Source of the DNA: SZUA-378 sp036652815
Lineage (GTDB): Bacteria > Bacillota > Clostridia > Lachnospirales > Lachnospiraceae
NCBI GenBank assembly: GCA_036652815.1
Contig: JAVVVE010000016.1
Location: forward strand, 1 to 56,003
Length of the DNA stretch: 56,003 bases
Reading direction: 5' to 3'
In this document: positions 44,950-54,515 of the stretch, piece after piece
Layout: each line of letters opens with the position of its first letter
How positions within the stretch are numbered: the stretch's first letter is position 1
The notes under the pieces: generated by a model
Databases searched by the model: none
What the model saw: only the letters and a program-made list of their open reading frames with translations
What the model was told of the DNA's origin: nothing
Translations under genes and position numbers: made by a program

Positions 44950-45786
44950 ATGAAAACAAAGAAGAAAATAAATGTTGGAATGATTGTTGTATATGCCTTC
45001 TTAATCTTATGGGCAGTGACCACTATTTTCCCGTTTGGCTGGGTTATCATGAACGCATTCAAGCCATCCGTAGAAGTGTTGACATCATCATTTTCATTAC
45101 CACATCCTTTTATATTTGATAATTTTCAAAATGCATTTGGTAATATGAATATTGCAAGAGCATATAAGAACAGTTTGTTAATCTCAGGTGGTGTTACCAT
45201 CGGTGTTATGTTCTTATCTTCCTTAATGGCATTTGGTTTAACCAGATACGAGTTTAAAGGGAAAAAAATAGTCATGAGTCTTATCGTTGCCAGCTTGATG
45301 TTTCCGGTATTCTCAACGATTATTCCGGTATTTAAGCTCATGGCAGAATGGAAATTACTCAATACCAATGCATCAGTTATGCTGCCACAGATAGCCGGCA
45401 ACTTAAGCTTTGCAACCATTGTTCTGATTGGCTTTTTAAAAGGGATACCAATCGAGATGGAAGAAGCGGCATATATGGAAGGTGCTAACGTATTTCAGGT
45501 ATATGCTAAGATTATCGTACCTTTATGTAAAGCTTCTCTTTCTACCGTTGCTATTTTTAGTTTTTTATGGTCTTATAATGACTTGTTTGTACAAAAGATT
45601 ATGATTCGTGATAATACAAAATATCCTATCTCCAATCTATTGGATTATATCAGTTCGAAGTATGGTACCGATTATGGTCTGATGGCAGCCAGTGTTACAG
45701 TAATTGTAGTTCCTGTATTGTTGGTATATATATTCTTACAGAAGAATATCATTAAAGGATTGACGGCAGGGGCTATAAAAGGATAA
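44950..45786 (+). CDS. ABC sugar permease, MalG-like subunit
   Basis: This 278-aa second permease of the sugar importer has the EAA loop EEAAYMEGANVFQVYAKIIVPL and six helices. AGGAGG precedes ATG 44950, which lies 12 bp after the first permease stop. It completes the membrane channel with the MalF-like protein. Confidence 0.9.
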   Translation: MKTKKKINVGMIVVYAFLILWAVTTIFPFGWVIMNAFKPSVEVLTSSFSLPHPFIFDNFQNAFGNMNIARAYKNSLLISGGVTIGVMFLSSLMAFGLTRYEFKGKKIVMSLIVASLMFPVFSTIIPVFKLMAEWKLLNTNASVMLPQIAGNLSFATIVLIGFLKGIPIEMEEAAYMEGANVFQVYAKIIVPLCKASLSTVAIFSFLWSYNDLFVQKIMIRDNTKYPISNLLDYISSKYGTDYGLMAASVTVIVVPVLLVYIFLQKNIIKGLTAGAIKG

Positions 45787-45806
45787 AATACATAGTGAAG
45801 ATGAAG

Positions 45807-45839
45807 TAGTGTGGAAGAATGATCTTTCACACTATTTTT
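45807..45839 (+). terminator. Terminator after the permease genes
   Basis: A 12-bp stem, TAGTGTGGAAGA / TCTTTCACACTA (one G-T pair), with a 4-nt loop runs into TTTTT. It lies 18 bp before the response regulator's ribosome site, so that gene may depend on read-through or its own promoter. Confidence 0.85.
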
Positions 45840-45857
45840 CGAATAGGGAGGATTACT

Positions 45858-46610
45858 ATGTATAAAGTAATGATCATTGATGATGAACCTATTATTGTGG
45901 AAGGACTCTCAAGGAGTGTACCGTGGGAAAAGTATGGCTGTGAGATTATTGCAACAGCGAACGATGGCATAGAAGGAAAAGATTTAATCGAACGGTTAAA
46001 ACCACATATCATATTTTTGGATATTTGTATGCCCGAAATGGATGGACTGACGATGATCGCAGGGATCAAATCACAGTTTGAAGACTTACAGATTAGCATT
46101 TTAACAGGTTTTCGGGATTTTGATTATGCACAAAAAGCTATTTCACTTGGCGTTACGAGATTTTTATTGAAACCGTCTAATATGGGAGAGATAGAAGAAG
46201 CAATTGTAACGATGGTGGACAATCTAAAGAAGCTCAATATCGAAGGAGACAGCAAAGAAGAAGAAGCACATGAGAGTGTGGCGAGCAGTTTCATCGTGAA
46301 AAATGCATTACAATACATAGAAGAGAATTATAATCAGAAGTTAAAGTTATCCGATGTAGCGGAAAAGACTTATGTGAGCCAATGGCATTTGAGCAAATTA
46401 CTTAATCGACAGACAGGACAGAACTTCTCGGAGATTATGAATTCGGTTCGGATCGATAAGGCAAAAGAGATGTTAGAAGATCCGTCGCTGCGCATTGGAG
46501 ATATTGCGGAGGAAGTGGGATTCCTTGATATGGCTCATTTCTCCAGAGTATTTAAGAAACAGGTAGGCATCTCTGCAAACCAATACCGCAATACGGTACT
46601 ATTACAGTAG
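45858..46610 (+). CDS. AraC-type response regulator (YesN-like)
   Basis: This 250-aa regulator has a receiver domain (1-120) with phospho-acceptor Asp55 in FLDICMPEMDG and Lys in FLLKPSN, and a C-terminal AraC HTH pair with EEVGFLDMAHFSRVFKKQVGISANQYR. It is the likely partner of the YesM-type kinase at 40694. ATG 45858 has GGGAGG upstream. Its last 9 bp overlap the convergent TetR gene. Confidence 0.92.
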   Translation: MYKVMIIDDEPIIVEGLSRSVPWEKYGCEIIATANDGIEGKDLIERLKPHIIFLDICMPEMDGLTMIAGIKSQFEDLQISILTGFRDFDYAQKAISLGVTRFLLKPSNMGEIEEAIVTMVDNLKKLNIEGDSKEEEAHESVASSFIVKNALQYIEENYNQKLKLSDVAEKTYVSQWHLSKLLNRQTGQNFSEIMNSVRIDKAKEMLEDPSLRIGDIAEEVGFLDMAHFSRVFKKQVGISANQYRNTVLLQ

Positions 46611-47201
46611 TGTTTGGAATGACTCAGGAGTATCCAGATGCAGAGCCTCTAGAAAATCAAGAATGAGAGGCTGAAGGGCATCGGGGGTAACACCGGGAAA
46701 TTGATTATTGAGCCAATCATCCATGAGCCCAAGATAACCGGATATAAAATAAGATATTTTGATACGGTATGAAGTCTCAAGAGCAGGGGTACTTCTGGTA
46801 ACCATCTTATTCACTACTAACCGGTAAACGCGTGCTTTACATTTCTGCGTGAGCATGGGATATAGATTGCGAGTAGAGCTTTGCTGATACTGATGCTTAT
46901 TGTGATAGATAAAATGCAGCAATTCCTGTAGAATGGGAACTACTTCTTCATAGGTATTAACATTTTCTTCTAAGGGTTGGAAGAAATCATTTAAGATATC
47001 ATCTTCTATCTCGGATATAACATCAAAGATATTATTGTAGTGAGCGTAAAAAGTACCGCGGTTGATATTTGCAGCTTCCGTGATCTCGATGATTTTGATA
47101 TCAGTTGAGTCTTTATGCAGCAGCAGTTCCTTTACAGTTTGTTTGATCGCATTCTTGGAACGTGTTACATTACGAGGCTCTTTTATTATCTTTGGTTCCA
47201 T
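46602..47201 (-). CDS. TetR-family regulator
   Basis: This 199-aa regulator has an N-terminal HTH (IKIIEITEAANINRGTFYAHY) and a helical C-terminal ligand-binding domain of the TetR_C_7/FasR-like type. It is divergent from the RND adaptor/pump genes, which it probably represses. A candidate operator lies in the 254-bp shared intergenic region. Confidence 0.88.
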   Translation of the reverse strand: MEPKIIKEPRNVTRSKNAIKQTVKELLLHKDSTDIKIIEITEAANINRGTFYAHYNNIFDVISEIEDDILNDFFQPLEENVNTYEEVVPILQELLHFIYHNKHQYQQSSTRNLYPMLTQKCKARVYRLVVNKMVTRSTPALETSYRIKISYFISGYLGLMDDWLNNQFPGVTPDALQPLILDFLEALHLDTPESFQTLL

Positions 47202-47290
47202 TTTTGTTTTTACCTTTCTCTTGTACCTAGTCTTTTACATCCTATCATATTATCTTAACAGTTCCCTAAAATAAACAAAATTCCTTATTA

Positions 47291-47354
47291 TGTTCAAAAT
47301 TGAACAATTTCATTAATTTTCCGATTGCAATATGCAAGATGGTTGTATTATAAT
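47291..47354 (+). promoter_or_regulatory. RND operon promoter and candidate TetR operator
   Basis: The perfect inverted repeat TGTTCA-AAAT-TGAACA (47291-47306) lies upstream of promoter TTGCAA (47325-47330), an 18-bp spacer and TATAAT (47349-47354). The -35 box is part of a second palindrome, TTGCA-ATA-TGCAA. Either could bind the divergent TetR-family protein. Confidence 0.6.
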
Positions 47355-47455
47355 GCACACATGGTTAAAAATCAACATATGATGATAATTTTAAGATGAA
47401 ATATGATATCGCATAGGATGTATGATTGAAAATAGACAGGAGGATAAAGTACGAG

Positions 47456-49126
47456 ATGAAAAACGAAAAAAGAAACCTTAAAAAGAGTGTGCTCTTTATG
47501 ATTAGTATCGTTCTGACCGGGACAATCTTGACAGGATGTGGAACACAGGAAGTAGAACAAGTTATGTCGACAAAGGTCTTGGTTGAGGCTGCTGTTCCTG
47601 CCAGTGGAGAATTAGTGCTGCAAAATCAATTTGTAGGGACTGTGAGCCCACAGGAGGCCATCTATGTGATACCCAAGGTGGCGGGTGAAGTGACGGAGAC
47701 CTATGTGGAAGTGGGACAGCAGATCAAGGCAGGGAAAGCATTGTGTAAGATTGATGATAAAGCTGCCAGATTACAACTGGCCAATGCGGAGGCGACCTAC
47801 CAGACAGCGACAGCCAATGCCAATCAGGCACTGGGCTCTTCTATGGATCTGCAGTATATCCAGATGGAAGCCAATCGTGATAATCTGGTGAAACAAAAGG
47901 AAGATTATAATAAGAAGATAGACGATGCCAGACAGGATCTAAGTGAACTGCGTCAAAATGAGGCAGATGCTAAGAAACAGATGGAAAATGCAGAGAACGC
48001 TTATAAAGGAGCGAGCAAAGATTATATTACGATGCAGGCAATTAAATCAAAGCTGTCACCACTTGTGTTAGAACCTCTGGCGGCAGAAGGTATTACTTCT
48101 CAGACAGCACTCGGAGCGGCGATTAAGACAACAGAAAAAACCATCGCCACATTAGAAGCCACGACACCGCAGGATCCGGCAGCTATCGCAGCGGCAAAAG
48201 CCAAACTTGGGATGTATCAAGGGTATCAAAAAGCACTTTCAGAAGCGGGTGTTACGATTGACTCTTTATCCGATGCCAATCTGGCGTTATTAAAATCAGG
48301 AGTGGACATGCAGGCTCCGGCAATCTCTTCCGCCAGTTCAGCGACTGCTTCTATCAAGAGTGGTATCTCCTCCATGGAAAGTGCCATCGAACAATATAAA
48401 TCTGCGGCAGATCAAACGCAGGACGGGATTGATGTAGCACAAAAGACAGCAGAAGTCACTTATACCAAGACCGTGGCAGAGACACAGGCGATTATCGGGG
48501 CACAACTAAATGCAGCACAGCTGGGGATCCAGTCAGCACAGATGCAATTGGATATGTATACGCTAACTGCACCGATCAGTGGTACGGTAGAGGCAGCAAA
48601 TGTTAAAAAAAATGCTATGGTGTCAACCGGCGATATGGCATATATCATCTCAAATACGGATACCATGACGGTGACTTATTATGTCAGTGAAGATGTGCGT
48701 AATACCTTTACCATCGGGCAGGATATCGTTGTAAACCGCAATGGACATGACTATCCGGGTAACATTACGCAGATATCGTCTATGGTAGATCCACAGACGG
48801 GACTTTTTCAAATCAAAGCATCGGTAGAGGGCGGCAATGACATCTTATTGGCCGGCACCTCAGTAACGATTATGGCTGATACGTATCGGGAAACGAATGG
48901 ACTGCTGATTCCTTATGATGCGGTCTATTATGACGATGGGCAGCCTTATGTATACTGTCTTGTAGATGGTAAGGCTGTGAAGAGTGAGATCCAAACGGGT
49001 ATTTTTGATGATCAGACGATGACGGTCTTGTCAGGATTACAGACAGACAGTCAGGTGATTACGACGTGGTCACCGAATCTACATGATGGAGCAGATGTGA
49101 TAATTACTGCAAACGAGGGAAAATAG
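47456..49126 (+). CDS. RND efflux adaptor (membrane fusion lipoprotein)
   Basis: This 556-aa adaptor has a lipoprotein signal with Cys28 in LTGC, a split biotinyl-lipoyl-like domain (VAGEVTETYVEVGQQIKAG and LTAPISGTVEAANV) around a long coiled coil (about 105-370), and a beta-barrel region. ATG 47456 follows AGGAGG; an upstream TTG frame is not needed. It is longer than most HlyD adaptors because of the coiled-coil hairpin. It works with the pump encoded 3 bp downstream. In a Gram-positive cell there is no outer membrane partner, so the coiled coil may span the wall or bind the pump only. Confidence 0.88.
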   Translation: MKNEKRNLKKSVLFMISIVLTGTILTGCGTQEVEQVMSTKVLVEAAVPASGELVLQNQFVGTVSPQEAIYVIPKVAGEVTETYVEVGQQIKAGKALCKIDDKAARLQLANAEATYQTATANANQALGSSMDLQYIQMEANRDNLVKQKEDYNKKIDDARQDLSELRQNEADAKKQMENAENAYKGASKDYITMQAIKSKLSPLVLEPLAAEGITSQTALGAAIKTTEKTIATLEATTPQDPAAIAAAKAKLGMYQGYQKALSEAGVTIDSLSDANLALLKSGVDMQAPAISSASSATASIKSGISSMESAIEQYKSAADQTQDGIDVAQKTAEVTYTKTVAETQAIIGAQLNAAQLGIQSAQMQLDMYTLTAPISGTVEAANVKKNAMVSTGDMAYIISNTDTMTVTYYVSEDVRNTFTIGQDIVVNRNGHDYPGNITQISSMVDPQTGLFQIKASVEGGNDILLAGTSVTIMADTYRETNGLLIPYDAVYYDDGQPYVYCLVDGKAVKSEIQTGIFDDQTMTVLSGLQTDSQVITTWSPNLHDGADVIITANEGK

Positions 49127-49129
49127 AAG

Positions 49130-52123
49130 ATGAATCTGACTAAACTTGCATTAAAAAGACCTGTTTCAGCAGTTTTGATTATATTGGCACTGGTCGTATT
49201 TGGTATTTCCTCTATTTTTTCTTTTAAACTCGAATTACAGCCGGAGATGGAGATGCCGATGCTCTTAGTGGTGACGGTATATCCCGGGGCAGATCCACAG
49301 AGCGTGGAAGAATTGGTTACCAAAGAGATTGAGGGAGCGGGTGCTATCCTAAGTGGGGTAGACAGCTATACTTCACAGTCCAGTGAAAACAGTTCGGTTG
49401 TTATGTTTTCTTATGATTATGGCGTCAATATCGACGATTGTTATATGGATCTGCGTACAGCACTGGATGCGACGACAGCCCTCCTGCCGGAAGACTGCAA
49501 GGATCCTTATATCATGGAATTAAATATGAATGCCACAGATACCGTTACGATATCGGCAACAGCAGTAGGAGATGTCGATCTCTTATCGTATGTTGAAGAC
49601 AGCGTGGAACCGGAATTAAAGACTTTACTCGGAGTGGCAGATGTTAAGATATCAGGCGGCAGTGAAGACTATATTAAGATTACGCTGAATGAAGAATCGA
49701 TGAATCAATATGGTCTTACGATGGAGAACATCGCACAGTATATCAGTGCCATTGATTTTGATATTCCGGCAGGCTCGGTACAGCAGGGTTCGCAGGATAT
49801 GAATGTATCCAGTAGTGCCAAAACGAAGACAGTCAGTCAATTGCAAAAGATACCGATAGCAACAGCTACAGGAAATGTAGTTACGTTAGCAGATGTGGCA
49901 CAGATCACGCAGGCGTCTAAGCCGGCAGACAGTATCAGCCGCTATGACGGTGATGAGAATGTTACCATAGGGGTGCAGAAGAAACAGAGTCAGGGAACGG
50001 TCAATGTCGCCAGAGATGTGGTTAAGACGATAGAACAATTACAGAAGCAAAATGAAGCAGTGGATCTGGAGATAGTCTATAATGCCAGTGAGATGATTAT
50101 CGATTCGCTTACCTCGGTAGGACAGACCTTATTGTTGGGGATTCTGCTATCGATGCTTGTTCTATTTATATTTTTTGGAGATTTGCGTGCTAGTTTTATC
50201 GTAGGCAGTGCGATGCCGATTTCCTTATTTGTCACTTTGATTCTTATGAATGCCATGGGATTTTCTTTGAATTTAGTGACGACAGGCTCACTGGTCATCG
50301 CCATTGGTATGATGGTAGATAATTCCATTGTTGTCTTAGAAAGTTGCTTTCGAATCAAAGACGAAGTGTCTGATTATAAAGAAGCGGCACTGCGTGGTAC
50401 GAGAGTGGTAACCGGTGCAATTGTTGCATCTACGATTACAACAGTGGTCGTGTATTTCCCCTTAAGTGTAATGAAAGGATTATCCGGACAGATCTTTAAA
50501 CAATTGGGATTCACGATTATGTTTGCGATGCTGGCATCCCTGGTATCGGCACTTACGTTGATACCACTGTTCTTTATGAAATTTCATCCGCGGGAAAAAA
50601 AGGAGCTTTGGGTAAATCGCTTACTGGAACGCTTGTCCCAAGGATATGAGAGAGTCTTAAAGAAGATTCTCTATCGAAAAAAGACAGCACTGGTGGTTTC
50701 TGTACTTCTGTTACTCTTGTCAGGGTTAATGGTCGCCAAGACTAACATGGAGCTTATGCCTACGATCGATGAAGGAACGGTAGCGGTGGCTGCGACCTTT
50801 CGTTCAGGAACCAAACTGGATGTGATAGATCAGGCGATTGCGCCCATAGAGGAGATGATCAGTAAAGATACCAATGTTTCGTCCTACAATGTGGCGATAT
50901 CTGGGGATACAGCCACGATAACGGCCTATTTGAATAAGAAGAATCCTTTATCAACAGATGAAGTCATCGCCTTGTGGAATCAAAATCTTTCGGGGTTCAC
51001 AGGGATGGATATTGCATTGACCTCTGTTGGCAATAACATGACCAGTATGCTGGCAGGCGGTATTGAGGTTGATCTGAGCGGACAGGATATGCAGCAGTTA
51101 AAAATAGCATCTGCACAAGTAGAAGAGATGTTACGCACAATCCCGGGAGTAACAAGGACGGCATCCGATGTCAGCGTTGCATCGACCAAGGCAGAAGTCA
51201 TCATCGATCCTTTGAAAGCCATGAGTGTAGGACTCACACCGGTACAGGTGGCGATGAATCTTGGCAATGTATTAAGCGGACTCAAGGCGACTGTGATTAA
51301 AGATGCAGGGAAAGAATATAATGTGATGCTTGAATATCCAAAAGGAAGATATGATACGATCAATTCTTTACTCAATGTATCGTTGGCAACGCCTTATAAG
51401 ACGATGATACCGCTACGAGATATCGCAACGATCTCTTATACAGATGCACCGGAGGTATTATCCAAAGTAGATGGAATCTATCAGGTGGCGATTAAAGCAT
51501 CTACTACGAGCAGTGCGAAATTCTCTGCAAGCAAAGCAGTAAATGCAGGGATGGATGCGATGAAACTGCCGGATGGGGTTACTCGTTCACAGAATATGAT
51601 GGAAGAGATGATCACAGAAGAATTTACCGCCATCTTAAAGGCGATTTTGGTTGCTGTATTTCTGGTATTTTTAGTGATGGCGATGCAGTTTGAATCTCCA
51701 AAGTTCTCTGGGATGGTTATGATGAGTATTCCATTTAGTATGATAGGGTCTTTTGCATTGCTTTATTTTGCGGGAGCCACCTTAAGCATGGTATCGCTGA
51801 TGGGGGTATTGATGCTAGTCGGGATCGTGGTGAATAACGGGATCCTATATGTGGATACAGTCAACCAACTGCGTGAAGAGATGTTTATAGAAGAGGCCCT
51901 GATACGTAGCGGTCAGATTAGGATGCGCCCGATTCTGATGACAACCTTAACAACGATTCTTTCTATGATTCCGTTAGGCCTTGGGATCGGAGAAGGGGGT
52001 GCTTTGATGCAGGGTATGGCATTAGTTATCATCGGAGGACTCATTACTTCTACGATACTGATTCTAATCTTGATACCGAGCTTTTATCTGCTACTCTATC
52101 AAAACAGCAAAAAAATATCGTAG
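49130..52123 (+). CDS. RND efflux pump permease
   Basis: This 997-aa AcrB-like proton-driven transporter has 12 membrane helices in the RND 1+6+... pattern with two large extracytoplasmic loops. GMMVDNSIVVLES carries the helix-4 Asp pair of the proton relay, and the C-terminal VGIVVNNGILYVD is the counterpart on helix 10. It is full length. It is coupled to the adaptor gene and ends in a terminator that includes its stop codon. The substrate is unknown; export of toxic compounds or lipids is the usual role. Confidence 0.92.
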   Translation: MNLTKLALKRPVSAVLIILALVVFGISSIFSFKLELQPEMEMPMLLVVTVYPGADPQSVEELVTKEIEGAGAILSGVDSYTSQSSENSSVVMFSYDYGVNIDDCYMDLRTALDATTALLPEDCKDPYIMELNMNATDTVTISATAVGDVDLLSYVEDSVEPELKTLLGVADVKISGGSEDYIKITLNEESMNQYGLTMENIAQYISAIDFDIPAGSVQQGSQDMNVSSSAKTKTVSQLQKIPIATATGNVVTLADVAQITQASKPADSISRYDGDENVTIGVQKKQSQGTVNVARDVVKTIEQLQKQNEAVDLEIVYNASEMIIDSLTSVGQTLLLGILLSMLVLFIFFGDLRASFIVGSAMPISLFVTLILMNAMGFSLNLVTTGSLVIAIGMMVDNSIVVLESCFRIKDEVSDYKEAALRGTRVVTGAIVASTITTVVVYFPLSVMKGLSGQIFKQLGFTIMFAMLASLVSALTLIPLFFMKFHPREKKELWVNRLLERLSQGYERVLKKILYRKKTALVVSVLLLLLSGLMVAKTNMELMPTIDEGTVAVAATFRSGTKLDVIDQAIAPIEEMISKDTNVSSYNVAISGDTATITAYLNKKNPLSTDEVIALWNQNLSGFTGMDIALTSVGNNMTSMLAGGIEVDLSGQDMQQLKIASAQVEEMLRTIPGVTRTASDVSVASTKAEVIIDPLKAMSVGLTPVQVAMNLGNVLSGLKATVIKDAGKEYNVMLEYPKGRYDTINSLLNVSLATPYKTMIPLRDIATISYTDAPEVLSKVDGIYQVAIKASTTSSAKFSASKAVNAGMDAMKLPDGVTRSQNMMEEMITEEFTAILKAILVAVFLVFLVMAMQFESPKFSGMVMMSIPFSMIGSFALLYFAGATLSMVSLMGVLMLVGIVVNNGILYVDTVNQLREEMFIEEALIRSGQIRMRPILMTTLTTILSMIPLGLGIGEGGALMQGMALVIIGGLITSTILILILIPSFYLLLYQNSKKIS

Positions 52124-52153
52124 GATACAGGCTTTGTATCCTACGAGTTTTCT
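52119..52153. terminator. Terminator after the RND pump
   Basis: Stem CGTAGGATACA pairs with TGTATCCTACG around loop GGCTT, followed by AGTTTTCTT. The pump stop codon TAG lies in the 5' arm. It separates the pump from the convergent nagA. Confidence 0.85.
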
Positions 52154-52168
52154 TAATATCATAAGGTT

Positions 52169-53317
52169 TTAATAAGCGATCTTGCCATGGAAAATAACAT
52201 TCTTCATGGTGAGATCTTTGTTTAGAATCACCATATTTGCCATTTTTCCGGATTCGATGGTACCATAATCATCTAAGATATGAATCGAACGAGCCGGATT
52301 GTAAGTAGCGGTCTTTACTGCACTTTCCAGTGGGATGCCCATCTTTACGACCATACGCATACAATTTAATAGGTTCGTTGCAGAACCGGCAATCGTACCA
52401 TCAGCCAAAGTAGCGAGAGGACCTTTTACAAAGACATCTTGTCCACCAAGAGCATATTTACCGTCTTCCATACCGGTTGCCATCATACTGTCACTGATTA
52501 AAATCACACGCTGATCACCAAATAGTTTAAAAGTGGAACGTACCATAGAAGGTGAGATATGGATACCATCACAGATAAGCTCCACATCACAATTAATCGT
52601 ATCTGCAGCGGCACCCACTACACCGGCATCTCGATGTGCAAAAGGAGTCATGGCATTAAATAAATGTGTGATATGAGTTGCTCCGGCATCGAGTCCCTTC
52701 ATAGCAGCTTCATAATTGGCGGAAGTATGAGCAATTGACAGAACGACTTCATCTTTTAACGCCTGAATCATCTCAAGAGCGCCGGGTTCTTCCGGTGCAA
52801 TCGCCAATAGTTTTACAAGACCGCCTGAGAGCCCTTGCAGACGATGGAACATGTCCGCATCCGGAGTGTGAATATAAGCCGGATTCTGTGCTCCTTTTTT
52901 ACTTAAGTTAATAAAAGGTCCTTCCATATTGATACCACATAAGGTGGATTCGGTATCGGATGGGTTAGCAGCCTGTGCAGATGCATAAGCAGCAGCAGTA
53001 CTGCAGATTGTCGTAAGACGCTCTTCTGATAGAGTCATCGTAGCGGGACAAATAGTAGTAACTCCTTGTGTTAATTCATAAGATGCCATCGCTTTCACCG
53101 CTTCTTCGGTGCCATCACAGAAATCATAGCCAACACAGCCATGAAAATGAATATCGGTCAATCCCGGGATCACATAGCAACCGGATGCATCATAGAGTTC
53201 ACTGGAAGTGACCTCACTTCCTTCAGTTACTTCCGTGATTCTGTCTCCTTGTGTTGCAATTGTTTTTCCCTCAAAACGATAATTGGGGGTAAATACAGTA
53301 CCGTTTTTAATAATCAT
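52169..53317 (-). CDS. nagA: N-acetylglucosamine-6-phosphate deacetylase
   Basis: This 382-aa amidohydrolase turns GlcNAc-6-P into GlcN-6-P plus acetate. Metal and catalytic residues are in HFHGCVGYDF, MEGPFINLSKKGA, SIAHTSANYE, HLFNAMTPFAHRDAG and LISDSMMATG (general-base Asp). AAAGGAG precedes ATG 53317. It is downstream of nagB in the same orientation (42 bp), forming nagB-nagA. Confidence 0.95.
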   Translation of the reverse strand: MIIKNGTVFTPNYRFEGKTIATQGDRITEVTEGSEVTSSELYDASGCYVIPGLTDIHFHGCVGYDFCDGTEEAVKAMASYELTQGVTTICPATMTLSEERLTTICSTAAAYASAQAANPSDTESTLCGINMEGPFINLSKKGAQNPAYIHTPDADMFHRLQGLSGGLVKLLAIAPEEPGALEMIQALKDEVVLSIAHTSANYEAAMKGLDAGATHITHLFNAMTPFAHRDAGVVGAAADTINCDVELICDGIHISPSMVRSTFKLFGDQRVILISDSMMATGMEDGKYALGGQDVFVKGPLATLADGTIAGSATNLLNCMRMVVKMGIPLESAVKTATYNPARSIHILDDYGTIESGKMANMVILNKDLTMKNVIFHGKIAY

Positions 53318-53359
53318 ATTAAAATCATACTCCTTTCAAGACAAACATAGTTATGGATT

Positions 53360-54091
53360 TTAAGCGTTAATCTTAGCAAGAGATGCCTCATCACCAATCA
53401 GAACCACATCATTATGTAATTGTAGAATAGATGCCGGTACTTGTGGAGTTACAGGACCAAAGAAAGCTTCTTTAATAATATCAGCTTTATTCGCACCGGA
53501 TGCGATTAAGACAACTTTTTTTGCCTGCATAATGGTTTTAACACCCATGGTATATGCTTGTTTTGGCACGAGATCCATAGTGGCAAAGAATCTTGAGTTG
53601 GCATCGATGGTACTCTGGGTTAAATCGACACAGTGCGTCTCTTTTTCAAAAGCATCAGAAGGTTCATTGAAACCGATATGACCATTGAGCCCCAGACCTA
53701 GTAATTGCAGATCGATTCCACCTGCTGCATGGATAATCTCATTATAAGCAGTACAAGCTTTATCTGAATCCAATTCCAGACCGTTTGGCACCTGCGTGTT
53801 GGATTTGTTAATATTGACATGATTGAATAGATGTTCATTCATGAAATAGCGATAGCTCTGGTCATTAGAGGGATCAAGACCTTTGTATTCATCAAGATTG
53901 ATGCTGTTTACCTGAGCAAAATCCAAATCACCCTGTTGATACCAGCGAATCAATTGTTCGTAGGTACCGATAGGTGTAGAACCTGTTGCGAGTCCCAATA
54001 CACAGTTTGGTTTCATCAGAATCTGTGCAGAGATAATGTTTGCCGCCATGCGGCTCATGTGGTCATAGTCCTTAGCTTTGATAATTTGCAT
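53360..54091 (-). CDS. nagB: Glucosamine-6-phosphate deaminase
   Basis: This 243-aa enzyme makes fructose-6-P and ammonia from GlcN-6-P. The phosphate loop LGLATGSTPIGTYEQL, NLDEYKGL, the catalytic LLGLGLNGHIGFNEP and the short C-terminus typical of Firmicute NagB are present. It is the first gene of the nagBA unit, preceded by two palindromes that may be operators. Confidence 0.95.
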   Translation of the reverse strand: MQIIKAKDYDHMSRMAANIISAQILMKPNCVLGLATGSTPIGTYEQLIRWYQQGDLDFAQVNSINLDEYKGLDPSNDQSYRYFMNEHLFNHVNINKSNTQVPNGLELDSDKACTAYNEIIHAAGGIDLQLLGLGLNGHIGFNEPSDAFEKETHCVDLTQSTIDANSRFFATMDLVPKQAYTMGVKTIMQAKKVVLIASGANKADIIKEAFFGPVTPQVPASILQLHNDVVLIGDEASLAKINA

Positions 54092-54136
54092 AATATTACT
54101 CCTATCCGCTGCTTATTGCAGCACTTCCTATTTAAT

Positions 54137-54201
54137 GTATGAATCAATTCATACCTCTCTATTTTAGCAAGAGTGAGTCATAACTTCAATACCAATTGGT
54201 A
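54137..54201 (-). promoter_or_regulatory. Two palindromes upstream of nagBA
   Basis: GTATGAAT-CA-ATTCATAC (54137-54154) and TACCAATTGGTA (54190-54201) are perfect inverted repeats in the nagB upstream region. GntR-type regulators such as NagR/DasR bind palindromes in this position; the second has the GGT/ACC core seen in such sites. No regulator gene is adjacent, so assignment is tentative. Confidence 0.5.
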
Positions 54202-54338
54202 ATTTATTTCAAATGTCTTCAAATAGGGTTTTTGTAACCTATTTAGAACAAAAAAAGAGGCTAATTATTACAAATTGAATTTGCGGATATAAATAAATGT
54301 TATGATTCATATCAGTAAAAACAAGGAGAAAATCAAGT

Positions 54339-54515
54339 ATGAAAACAAAAAAAATATTAATAGAGATGTCTATAAAGATATTATCGGTATGTGCTTTCAT
54401 CACTACTTTATTCAGTGCATCTGGGTTATGCTTTTGGATTATGTATCAGGAAGAAATTGCAAATAATGTTAAAGATAAAGCAATTAAAAAATTGAAACAT
54501 GATCAGAAAAAATAA
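54339..54515 (+). CDS. agrD: AgrD-like autoinducer peptide precursor
   Basis: This 58-aa peptide has an N-terminal amphipathic/hydrophobic helix (about 5-28) followed by SASGLC31-FWIM and YQEEI. This fits clostridial AgrD: a small tail, Cys plus four residues (C-F-W-I-M) that would close a thiolactone ring, then a [HY]Q-E segment that AgrB removes. The C-terminal tail is longer and more basic than usual and lacks the Pro residues normally there. AAGGAG precedes ATG. It overlaps agrB by 17 bp. No AgrC/AgrA genes are in view. Confidence 0.6.
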   Translation: MKTKKILIEMSIKILSVCAFITTLFSASGLCFWIMYQEEIANNVKDKAIKKLKHDQKK

